NCBI RefSeq assembly: GCF_000004075.3
Contig: NC_026657.2
Location: forward strand, 28,614,408 to 28,678,407
Direction of reading: 5' to 3'
Length of the DNA: 64,000 bases
From: Cucumis sativus
Lineage: Eukaryota > Streptophyta > Magnoliopsida > Cucurbitales > Cucurbitaceae
A program made the translations under genes and the position numbers. The notes beneath the pieces are model-generated. The model was not told the DNA's origin, did no database searches, and saw only the letters and a program-made list of their open reading frames with translations. Position 1 is the first letter of the stretch, and every line of letters begins with the position of its first letter. Shown piece after piece: positions 24,574 to 35,800 of the stretch.

Positions 24574-26020
24574 TCAAGAACGGACATCTGTATCCATCAA
24601 ATTCTTCCTCTTCCTCCTCTTAATGAAGTAATAGCCAAGGCCTCCAGAAACAGCAAGAATAACCAAACCATCAACCACACCCACCACTGCAAGCACCCAT
24701 CTCTTGAGTCCCGATTTGTGCGACCCCAATGCAGTCCCTTTCCGAACCTTAACCATATAACTCAATCCCATTCCCTTCTCAATCTGTTTTACTCCTATCA
24801 CCACTCTGTACAAATAACACTCCTCCACCCCCGAATAATGCAACGCCGCCACACATTTACAATCATCCAAACACCACTCCCCGCATTCCTCTTTACTTAC
24901 ATTCACTCTTTTCGCACCATCTCTCAAAATGCTACTTACTCCATCCAATTCCATCATCTCCCCTTTAGCTTCACAAAATTCACCACCCATTTCCTCCCCG
25001 CACTTTGAACCAATGCAGGAGCAGGAGTTGGAAAATGTGCAAATTCCGTATGGCTTACAAGCCAGAGGGAGGTCACATGTGGTCGTGAGTGCTCGAAATG
25101 AAGCTTCGAAAATTCCGTTTTGAGGGGAGTATGAATAAAGGCCCAGATTCCCAGTTTTGTTCCCCAATGCCAGAAATCTCAGAGAGTGAGGCGTTCCTGA
25201 TGGGATTGTTGCAATTTTATTGGCTCGGTCGTCGAAAAAATCCAAACCCTCGGGGTTAAGGGTGATGAATGAGAGGTTGATGTTGTTGGGAGGCTTGAAT
25301 TCCCAATAAGAATATTTGCATTTTGGAGAGTTGAGATAGAGAGCGATTCTTTGGGTTTGGATTTCGAAAGAGTAGAAGAAGGTTGAATTTGGGGGAAAGG
25401 AAGTTAAATGGGTTTTCACATTTAAACTCTGCCCTAAAACCATCACGTCGGTTGGGAAATTGAAACTCTGCCACTTAATTCCCTCAATAGCATCCACCAG
25501 AGCCAAATTCCCATTCCTCGATATTCTAAGCCTCTGCATCCACAAAGCACACACACTCAGAAAAAGAAAACCCGAATGCGAGTGATTTCACATCAAACGG
25601 AACCATGCCGTTTAAAAGTACCTCCACACCTTGTCGGGAAGTGCCCGTTCGCCACCCCACGTGGCCGGTGGGACCCTTAAGCCTCAAGTCCCCGTCGGCG
25701 GTGAGCTCAAGGACGCATTTCTCCGCAGTGAAAAACCGGGAAAAATGGCCGGAGCTCCACATCTTAACTTCTCCTAGGAAAACCTGCAAGGAACACGAAT
25801 ATTGGCCTTGCGTGGCTTCAATTGCTAAAGCTACTCGGAAATTGGGGGGCATTAAATGCTCGGTTTCCATTAGAAAGGCCCTTCCGATGAACCCTTCGAT
25901 GTACTCCGCCGGCACTGCCAGATGAACTTCATAACCAGTAACAAGATCAGTTCTGGAAATGGAAGGGCTGAGATTCAAGCAAAAAATAAAGAGAAAACAA
26001 AACCCAGGAGCTACCTTCAT
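24574..26020 (-). CDS. Bulb-lectin/PAN domain membrane protein (At5g03700 type)
   Basis: Two exons, 25622-26020 and 24574-25533, split by an 88-bp intron, encode 452 residues. The start MKVAPGFCFLFIFCLNL opens a signal peptide. Next is a bulb-type (mannose-binding) lectin region containing LELTADGDLRLKGPTGHVGW, NGNLALVDA and WQSFNFPTDVMVLGQSL, then a Cys-rich EGF-like and PAN/apple part (CSCIGSKCGEE, EECGEWCLDDCKC, CYLYR) at about 310-395. One transmembrane helix (about 412-437) precedes a short basic tail KRRKRKNLMDTDVRS. This is the ectodomain plan of S-locus receptor kinases without any kinase; the protein stops 15 residues after the membrane, as in its Arabidopsis counterpart. It sits on the cell surface; ligand and partner are unknown. 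Confidence 0.93.
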
Positions 26021-29000
26021 GAGAGGAAATATGAAAATCCAGAAAAAGCAAATAAATGAAGGGGGGATATTAATTGTTGGCGAAAGAAAGGAAAAGAAAT
26101 GAGAAAGAAAGAAGCATATGAATGATGAGTGAAGATGATGGAAGGGAACATCAGAGCAGTCCACTCCCACTCCCACTCCCACTCCCAACCAAAAAGGGAC
26201 TCACCACCTCTCATTTTGCCTGCCTATGCTAATGTTCAAGTGTTAGTGGATTCATCATTAATTGCATCCAGGTATTCTTTAGTTATTAATTCTTTTCTAA
26301 TCCATAATTGCTAAACTAAGTATGTTCATTCCAGCAGTAATTAATTAAAGCTATCTTTCCCTCTACAGCCTGTCCATCTTACACTTTTATCTTTCTTTTA
26401 ATTTTGCATCATATTCTTTTTATATACAACTAGCACTTCAATTTCATCCTTGTTATCATAACTTTTTAGACTGAAATTGGTTGTGACATTTGCTTATTAA
26501 GGATGCGCTTATAAACCCAATTCATCAATCTCCATGATCATTATTCACTTCTACTTACTGTCCTTGGAAAACTTAACTTTCCATACTCTCTATGTTTACT
26601 CTTTACAGACTTTCAGTCTAATTAAACATTTACTGCATTCTTCAAACTTTGATAATAGCTAATTTGTTATGAGTCACCTCATATTTTGGTCAACTAAAAT
26701 TGGTTTCGTTTTAGTAGTTTGAATGATGCATTAATAAGATATACAAAAAAGAAATACATGCACTCACCTTTCAGAGGTCCTTTTTGTTAGAGAAACAAAA
26801 TATTAAGTTTGAATTTGGGTGTGTTTGGAGTATTATGTATAGAACAAAAAAGGGATGAGTAAGCATGAATATTTATAGTGTGTGAAGTTGAGAGGCAAAA
26901 AAGGGAATAAAAAAGATGGAGGTAGGACCAAAGCAAAAGACTTATTGAGTTATAGGCTGAATGAATGAATAGATTGGGAATTTGTTTATACATCTTTTCC
27001 TTTTCTTTTGCTTCCATAATTTCACGCTCTATCTGTCTGCCACGTTTCGGGTCCACGTGTACCCTCCCTTCCCTTCCCTTCATGAGTCCAACGTCCATGA
27101 CTTCCTTCTTACGTTTCTCTGACGTCTCAGTCTCATCTCATCTTCCACTCCCCTCATACTCTCCATTTCGGCTGTTGCTTATGGGCCTTCACCTCAACTC
27201 ACTCCTCCAACTTCCATACCCAATGGACTTCCACCCTTCATTATTCCATATCTTTGGGCCCAAAATGGTCTCCTCACCACCCTGCTTCGCCCTCCATTGT
27301 CATTATTTTAGCCTTATAAGCAAAAGTAAATACTAAGAAAACTCAAATTGAGCTTAAATGCGAAAAACAAGTTGATATTTTCCATGATTCTCTAATTTCC
27401 ATTCTAAATTTTATCCTAATTTTGGTTGATTGCCTCCAACTAACATATAAATTACATCAGTTACCTTATGAATAATATGTATGTAAAGTGTGAAGGTCTT
27501 AATATACAGTGGTTGTGAGAAATGAAGATATAAGGGAATTATTAGTATTTAAGATCTATGATAATGAAAGAGAAATTTAAAGGAGAAGTGAAGTGTCACA
27601 GGCGGAAAAGCATAGAGGAGGTAGAGGGAGTAATATATTTGTATGATTGTGATACGGTGTCGTTTATTGTGAAAAAGTAGGGGGGGTGCCATTGGTTGAA
27701 TACAAAAATTAAAAAGGAAAATGATTGTTTAAACTTGAAAAGAGAGAAACTCGAAAACGGTAAATGATACACACACATACACACACATATATTATATGCC
27801 TTTGCCGTCCAAAAATACTATTCTCTACCCTTTCATCTTCCCCTTATTTCAGCCAAATTCATTCCCTCTCTCAATAAAATATTTGAAAAGCTCATTAAGA
27901 AATTGACAAAATTATTGTTGGATCAATAATGATGATGATTTTCATGCTAGATAACACATATACAACCGGAATTAAATTACATGACTCGATGTGATGTGAT
28001 GTGATTGAATTAAGAATAATATATATTCCATCAACTTGTAGTAAAGTTGTTGCGGATATATATCCAATTGATTGAATTGGAAGTAGTTTTAAGAGAGAAA
28101 AATATGCTTATGAATGGTGAGGAATGTAATGTATATACTTATATTATACTTTAGGCATATAGGGATAGGAATGAAGTGTGTGTGTGTTTTTAGAAATCCA
28201 GCAAGCTGTAGTTGAGGTGCAATTAAATGGGTGTAGGTGGAGATGTTGATGAGGATTATATATAGATGAAATATAAAAAGAAAGAGAATAGCAAATAGCA
28301 ATTATTATTTGTGGTAATTAGTAGACGAGACCTAACCGAAATTAGAAGGGGAAGGGAAGGGAAGGGAAGGGGCGATGATGATGTTTAGATTATTAGATTA
28401 GGTTGGGACTTAAGAAGATGTATTTTATTGGGATATATATGAACCTCATCTTGCTTTTCTTCAAATACACCATTTATTTTTATATCCAAATTTATTTTTT
28501 TCGACGTGGACTTAACTCATTGTTTTTGTTTTCTTTTATATTTTTACGTTTTATAATTTATCGAACAAACCTAAGCTACCAATTAATTAATTACTTCTTA
28601 TCTCTATTATATTATTAGCCATTTATTATTGTTATTGTTATTGTTATTATCATAAAATAAAACACTGCACTACTGGCAATTAAATTATTAACTTTGTCTA
28701 CCATTTCCTTTGGTTCGATCCCACCTTCCAAAACAAAAACAATATAAAAATTCATTTGCCTTCACAATTAACACTATTTATCTATGGGGATCGGATATGA
28801 TTGCCTGTAACAACTTAATACCCCTGCTACATTTATTATATCTCAATTGTATACAGATACAACCACATTTTGTTTTAAGCTCAAAAGTATATGTAGGATT
28901 GAAAAACGAAATAAACACAAGTTTGTGGAACGTATTTCAACAACTTAGGTAGTCAAGTTTATGTTTGCATGCAGGAAATGATGAAGACAAGCATTTAGTT

Positions 29001-29527
29001 TGCACACAGGTTGGAAGTACACTAGAAGCATTGTGTTAGTGAGATAGAAAACTGATACTTTTGATAGATCGACAACTTGGGTTTTATTAAGATAGATTGG
29101 ATGTTTGTTTGAAAGAAAGAAATAAAGAGGTGATATTTTATGGATTTAGTAACTAATAATAATTAATTTTAAGTTGTATCAATATAAAGTAAGAAGCAGT
29201 AGAAGATGGTATATATTAATTGATCGAAATTAGTGGTGGCAACACAAAGTTTCATTAGGTCAGAAATAGGCATTAGCCATTGATAAAGAGGAAAGAAAAG
29301 TAAGCAGAAAGAAGAAAATGGGATTGTCCAGATTCAGAAAGCTGAATATGGGAAATGCAAATCTGGACATTTGAGTTTTGCATATCATTGCATGGCCACC
29401 AAAACGGAGGGTAATTTTGGATATTCACAAAACCAATCACAGCCTTCCTTCCTCTACCCTTTCTTTATAAAACCTTCCCTTCTCCCCCTCTATTTCATAA
29501 CCATCAACTTTTCTTTCCCACAAAACA
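26021..29527. other. Divergent intergenic spacer
   Basis: The region separates the 5' ends of the PAN gene (minus) and the aminotransferase gene (plus), so it should hold both promoters. It contains a hexamer tract of CTCCCA at 26160-26190, a G-box-like CCACGTGT at about 27052, and a GGGAA tract at about 28350-28372. No coding exon was recognised. Confidence 0.55.
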
Positions 29528-31646
29528 ATGCTCAGATCAATTCCCCCCCTCAACCGCCTACTGCGCCACCCCTTCTCCTCTAATAAAAACCGGTGCCTTT
29601 CCTCTCCTCGCCTCACCCCCACTCACGATGAAGCAGTTGCCCTTCCTAAATTGCCAGCTTTTGATTACAATCCTCCGCCGTACGAGGGGCCCTCCGGCGA
29701 GGAGATTTTAAGGAAACGGAAGGAATTTCTTAGCCCTTCTATGTTCCTTTTTTATAAGAAACCTGTGAGTTCGGGAATGGATATATGGATTCATTTTGTT
29801 AATTAAGGTTATATTATTGATTAATTTGGATGAATGGCAGCTAAACATTGTACACGGAAGGAGGCAGTACTTATTCGACGAGAATGGGCGGAGATATTTA
29901 GACGCTTTTGGGGGGATCGCGACTGTGAGCTGCGGTCACTGCCATCCCGAAGTGGTTGAAGCCATTGTGAATCAAACAAAAAGCCTTCAACATTCTACTG
30001 TTCTTTATCTCAATAATGCCATCACTGATTTTGCAGAGGCTTTAGCTTCCAAATTGCCCAACGACCTCAAAGTTAGTTATAATTAAGTAATCAAATTGAA
30101 TACACATAATAGTAATAACGATAATAATTTATGATGTGTTATGTAGGTGGTCTTTTTTACGAACTCCGGAACGGAAGCAAACGAGCTTGCGCTGATGATG
30201 GCGAGGCTATACACAGGCAACCATGATGTAATTTCTTTAAGAAACTCATATCATGGTAATGCCGCTGCAACCATGTCCGCTACGGCTCAGAGCGTTTGGA
30301 AATTCAACGTCATTCAGGTCTCCCCACAGGCCCTCCCCGCTTAATTAATTCCTTCCCAAATCAATTATTTACAACTAACTTCTTTTTAAAAAATGAATTG
30401 AATTGTATAGAGCGGAGTTCATCATGCTATGAATCCAGACCCATACAGAGGCATGTTCGGATCAGATGGAGAGAAATATGCAAGAGACGTTCAAGAAATC
30501 ATTGATTATGGAACTTCAGGGAATGTTGCTGCCTTTATATCCGAAGCTATACAAGTAATTAACTTAATAAAGCTTTGATCATTATTGTGTTTCGTCGCAT
30601 CCTTTAGATTAAAAAAGAATGATAATTGCAACAGGGAGTGGGAGGAATCGTTGAAATGGCGTCTGGTTACTTGGGGGAGGCATACAAAATGGTTAGAAAT
30701 GCAGGGGGTTTGTGTATTGCGGATGAAGTCCAAGCTGGGTTCGGCCGTACAGGAACCCACTTCTGGGGTTTCCAAGCCCAAGGCGTGGTTCCGGACATTG
30801 TAACCATGGCCAAAGTTGGTATTAATTCTCTTCTCTTATTTATTCTTTAACATTAAACAATATAATTAAAAATGAAAACTTGTAGGGAATTGGGAATGGA
30901 ATCCCAGTGGGGGCAGTGGTAACGACAACAGAAATTGCCCAAGTTTTGATGAGACGGAGTTATTTCAATACATTCGGAGGGAACCCAGTTTGCTGTGCAG
31001 CAGGGAGAGCAGTTTTGAAAGTGATTGATAAAGAGAAGCTTCAAGAAAACGCATTCACGGTCGGCACATACCTCAAAAACAGGCTCGCAGCACTTCAACA
31101 TAAATACCAACGTATAGAACTCATCTTCATCTTCAATAATTCAATTAATTCTGCTTTTTTTATTTAAGATTTCAAAATTCAAAAGGGCAGTGATTGGAGA
31201 TGTGCGAGGAAGAGGACTGATGCTTGGGGTTGAGCTCGTCACGGATCGTCAGTTCAAGACCCCCGCAAAGGCTGAGACTCTGTATATAATGGACCAAATG
31301 AAAGGTAAAAGTTGGTTTAGTTAGTTGAGTTCAGGGTAATAATGTTTTTTCTTTTCTTTTGTTGTCATAACGTATAATAGCTGATTAAATTACATATTTG
31401 GAATGGAATGGAGATTTGGGAGTGCTAATTGGGAAAGGAGGGTGCCATGGGAATGTGTTTAGAATCACTCCTCCGCTTTGCTTCACAAAACAAGATGCAG
31501 GTTAATTCATTCAATCATTCAAATTCTAGCTGCTACCTCTTCTCTTTTTTACCCACAAAATTGGTGTACTTACTCTCTCCTTTTCTCTCTTTTTGGGTGC
31601 AGATTTTCTTGTGGACGCAATGGACTACACCATGTCCAAGATCTGA
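29528..31646 (+). CDS. AGT3: Alanine:glyoxylate aminotransferase 2 homologue, mitochondrial
   Basis: Nine exons: 29528-29764, 29841-30071, 30147-30317, 30411-30554, 30635-30814, 30886-31111, 31191-31304, 31414-31500, 31603-31646; 477 residues in an unbroken frame. It is a class III PLP-dependent aminotransferase. Visible landmarks are [20 protein letters not shown], the SYHG motif, [13 protein letters not shown] with the PLP-ring aspartate, and the Schiff-base lysine in MAKGIGNGIP. That lysine, residue 321, is the last codon of exon 5. The C-terminal part carries [14 protein letters not shown] and [10 protein letters not shown]. The basic, Ser/Arg-rich first 30 residues ([15 protein letters not shown]) look like a mitochondrial presequence. 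The family moves amino groups from alanine to glyoxylate, or acts on beta-alanine/aminoisobutyrate-type donors. The AGT3 name rests on similarity and on the neighbours. Confidence 0.95.
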
Positions 31647-32860
31647 ATTTAAACAAAAACAAAACCAATTGTACTTCGATGTAAATCAATTAAGAAGAGA
31701 ACTCTAGCAATTAACTGTCAGATTTAAATCTCTCTACTTATCATATAATTCTTAGAGAAATGTTGCATTGATTGTGTGAACGCACCCATAATAATAATAA
31801 ATAAATAAATGAGTATAAAAATTGGGAATTACAAAGTAAAAACTAACAGAAAACGATTGAATTAAAAGGAATGAGAAATTGTTGTGAGATGAAAAACAGA
31901 AGGAATCATAGAGAAGAGATGAAAGAAGGGTGCAAATTCCTCAGATGAGTATGAAAGAGTTTTGGAAAATGTAGGAATCATGTGGACGGGGTAAAATAAA
32001 GAGCATATTGGAGTTATTCTGTTGTTTTTATCACTTATGGCTTTGACTTAATACTGTTCAGAGTATGGCCTCGTGAGGACATTACGAAGTTGTACGTCAT
32101 CATCAAGTATTCACAAAATCCCATATTTCTTCAACATCATCCATATCTTCACACATCTGCCTCATTCAAAATTCTAACAAATCTAATATGTTCATTACTT
32201 GACATATACTATATTGTTAACTATTAAGTTTCAAGTCTATATTTTAGTCTCTTGATTGTTTTCGGATTTCCTTTTCTCTTTCAATTTGAAAAGGTTTAAT
32301 CTAAGATCCCTACTGTTTAACATATTGCAAGCTAGTCCCTCAACATTGATGAATATAAAAAACAGTTGGCGATAAAGTTACATACTGTTTGACAATAGTA
32401 ATAGAAGGGATGCAATAATTGTTGAAAAAATTAAGAAAAAGTAGTAAAAATGTAATTATTATACAACCATGAAAGCTAATCAATTGGACATTAATTTTTT
32501 GATCTTGAAACTGAGTATATATATGATACAGAGCAAAGTAGAAGAAAGTGAAAACCTAGAGAGAGAGAGAGAGATTACCTCCATGGTCGAATGTCAGGAT
32601 CAGCAAAAGATTGTTGTCCTGTTGGGTTTTTACATCTTCCATGCACTGCCCGAAAAGCACGACAAAGTAGAGACCATTTACGAATAGAACAAAAATTTAC
32701 AACTCACATTTTTTCTTCAATTCCATAATCAATGATCACATGAAATCTATGTTCTGCCAATCTGTTTTAAATACGTCACAAAGATGAAAAAGATACTTTT
32801 ATATTGACACGGGAAATTTCTTCAGCTACATAAATGAGGAGGCTATTTTCACTTTCACTT
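31647..32860. other. Convergent 3' flanks, no gene
   Basis: This stretch holds the 3' ends of the aminotransferase (plus) and TOM1-like (minus) genes. AATAAATAAATAAATG at about 31797-31811 is a plausible polyadenylation signal for the former. An exon-like open stretch on the minus strand at 32575-32640 is discussed under rejected items. Confidence 0.55.
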
Positions 32861-35800
32861 TCACTTTCTCCCACCCACCATACTTTGACCAGAACTTCCG
32901 GCTAAGCTAGAGGTTGCGTTACTGCTAGTCACCTTCAATCTTGGATCTGTACTGCCAAAAACATTTAGATCCTCAAACAGTCTGTATGATGGAATGAATG
33001 GCTTTTGTGTTGTTGAAGGCGTTGAGTTCCTAGGGGCACCTGCTGCCCATGAGTCTCCTCCTCCATGCGTACCTAACTCATTATTTCCTCTTGAAGGAAA
33101 TGAATTAAGATGCTGCAAAGGTCTAGCAGGCAATGATGAGGTAGACAGTGCAGGTTCCTTCCCACGAAGATAACCCATATTCGAAACAGAGACGTTACTT
33201 TGGTGGTTGGCATTAAGAGAAGAACCTGCCCAAGGTGGGGGAGGGTAATAGCCTGAAGAATATTGAGCATACTGTGGATGATATTGCTGCTGCGGGTGTG
33301 ACTGGGGCTGAGATTGAAATTGTTGCTGTGGCTGATATTGTTGTTGTTGTGGCCGAGGTTGAAATTGTTGTTGTGGCCGCTGAGGCTGAGGCTGAGGCTG
33401 AGGCCGATATTGTTGTTGGGGATGTGGCTGAGGCTGACTTTGAAATTGTTGCTGCGATGGTGATGGTGATGGTGATTGTGTTTTGGTTTGTGATTGCAAC
33501 TGAACTTGGGGTCCAGGTTGAGCCCACGGTACAACGTAACTGTTATATGGTACCTGACCTTGGCTTGCAGAATGGTGAGGATGATATCCCTGTGTATTTG
33601 ACGCTGACACAGGGACCTGATGTGTATTTTGGCTTGATGCAGGAGGAGTGAGAGGAGTATGAGGCGAGGTTGATGATGTTGATAAAGTAATACTCAAGAG
33701 GTCAATCATATCTTGCTCTTTTGAAGTCTTGACTGGTGCAGGAGGATCTGGCAGAGCTAATGCTGTGCAAGTATTAGATGATGGTGGCGTGGATGAAGTA
33801 ACTGTATTGCCTGTGCTCACCAATGCCAAGTTATCAACAGATTCAGTAGAAGAGCTTTGAATAGGTATAGGCTGTGATTTAGAGTGCCTGCAATTTGAAT
33901 GGTTTTAACATTTACAGTCAGCCAAAAAGGAAAAAAAGATCAGAATGCAAACCATCCAATATTATCTATTTGCCTGCGTTATCTTATCTGAATAATTAAC
34001 AACAACATCTCAAGATCATCCAAGAACAGATAGCTGAAGTCTGTTATCGTCATAAATTATAGAAGAATATGAAAACCTGCTCAACATTCTTGACTAACCT
34101 TCGAGCTAGTTGTGCAAACTCATCCTCCTCTTCGTCTTCCTCCACTATCTGGCTCTTTGCTACGGAAGCAGTCGAAGATGTATTATTCGCATTTGATAAA
34201 GGACTAGAATCTCTTAAGCTTGAACCTCCTACTTCGCTGGCTTTCTGTGTGGCAGCAGATGACTCAGGCATCTGAGGGCTCTGATTTGTCGATTGAGTCG
34301 GCAACACAGAACCAGAAGCAATTGCATCATGGTTAGCAAGTAAAGTTTGCAAGCCATCATTTAGCTCCAGACCTCGACCAAGAATTTCTTCATCCCTACA
34401 GAACACAGAAAAAAAATTCATCATACACAAACTCAAAAACAGAATTCCAGGACCTCTTGTAGAACACAACCAATTGCTACAGAACAATTGGAACAACCCA
34501 AAATGTAGCAATTTCAAATTCATTCACAACAAATCTAAAGCACATGGTTCTGAAGTTTTGAATCACAGATTTCCTGCTTCAATCTGCCACAGAAGTCTTG
34601 ACCTACTGGGTTTGCGAGAGAGAGAGAGACAATGAAAGCACACACAAGAAAATAGATGGTTACAAACATAAGCCAACAGCAATTTCAAGGAGCTAACCCC
34701 GTTGTAGTCAACATCTGCATCAACTTCTTTTGATTGGCACGACAACGGCTGACAAGATCTACAATCACTTCATCTTTAACAGCCTACAAGTAGAGATGAG
34801 ATGGGTGAGAACTTTTTTTCTTGAGAAAAGCGTGATACATCTGAAAACATCGTTGCACATACAAGGGAGTCTCCAGGAGTCATCGCTTGCAGCATGTCAT
34901 TCAAGAGCTCCATAACATTACGCATGGAATCCAAGCTTGACAAACTTAGGCCTTCAATTTCTGTTGCCATTGTCTCATCAAGCCTCCTTGACGAATTGCT
35001 AGGCATTCCATAACCAGCTTGTGTAATTCTTAAGGTTGGATTTGAAACAGGTGGTGTAAAAATTGGAGCAGCATTTAATGACCGCCTGGGAAATTCAATT
35101 CCAGAACGCTGTATACACAAAAATCCAATTAATAAACTCTAAAAATGTTCGAAATATATGAAATTATGAATGGAAGTTTTTAATTATGTAAAATATGAAC
35201 ATGAATTTTTTCAATAAATTGTGGATGTCAATGAAAATAGCCAAACAATGTCTGTTGTTAACAAGATTTCCAAATTGCTGACGGTCAGATAATCACATAA
35301 AGATTAAATAGACAGTTCTCAACTATAACACATACCCTTAATTCATCATACGCCCAGTAATATTGAGGATGCTTCCCTCCAGGTCCACCAAATGCCTCCT
35401 GCCAAGAATCTAATAGCACTAAAACTTTGTCCCTCACATTCATGTCTGCCTGCATCATGGAAGCACACTGAGGTTAAATCTGGATAAAGCACATACACCC
35501 AGTATTCAAATAACCCAAAGGTTAGACAGATCAATACCGAAGTACCCTACTTACAGGCATACAGCTCAGAAAATACTTGATGACTTGTTAGAGTTGAATA
35601 ACATTTGCATGAGCTTTGGATAATTTGTAAACAAACAAAACAAAGAAGTTTGAGTATATTATACTAAGCTAGACCCTCCTTTCTTCAAGCTTGATCAATT
35701 AATCAATTAACATTAACAGCATGTCAACTACAACAATTTCTTTGGAAAAATGTTGAGTCCGGTCAGCTTATGCACACCTCGACTAATCTCACATGAGAAC

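Noticed and set aside
28708-28725. TTGGTTCGATCCCACC, a B-box-like word
   Set aside because: There is no A box or acceptor stem at the right distance; not a tRNA gene.
32575-32640. An exon-like minus-strand segment with good acceptor and donor, readable as HGRCKNPTGQQSFADPDIRP
   Set aside because: There are no partner exons on either side and I do not recognise the family. It could be a pseudoexon or a remnant; not enough for a call.
33073-33651. Overlapping open frames on both strands in the TOM1-like last exon
   Set aside because: They arise from the repetitive Gln/Pro codons; only the frame joined to VHS-GAT exons is conserved.
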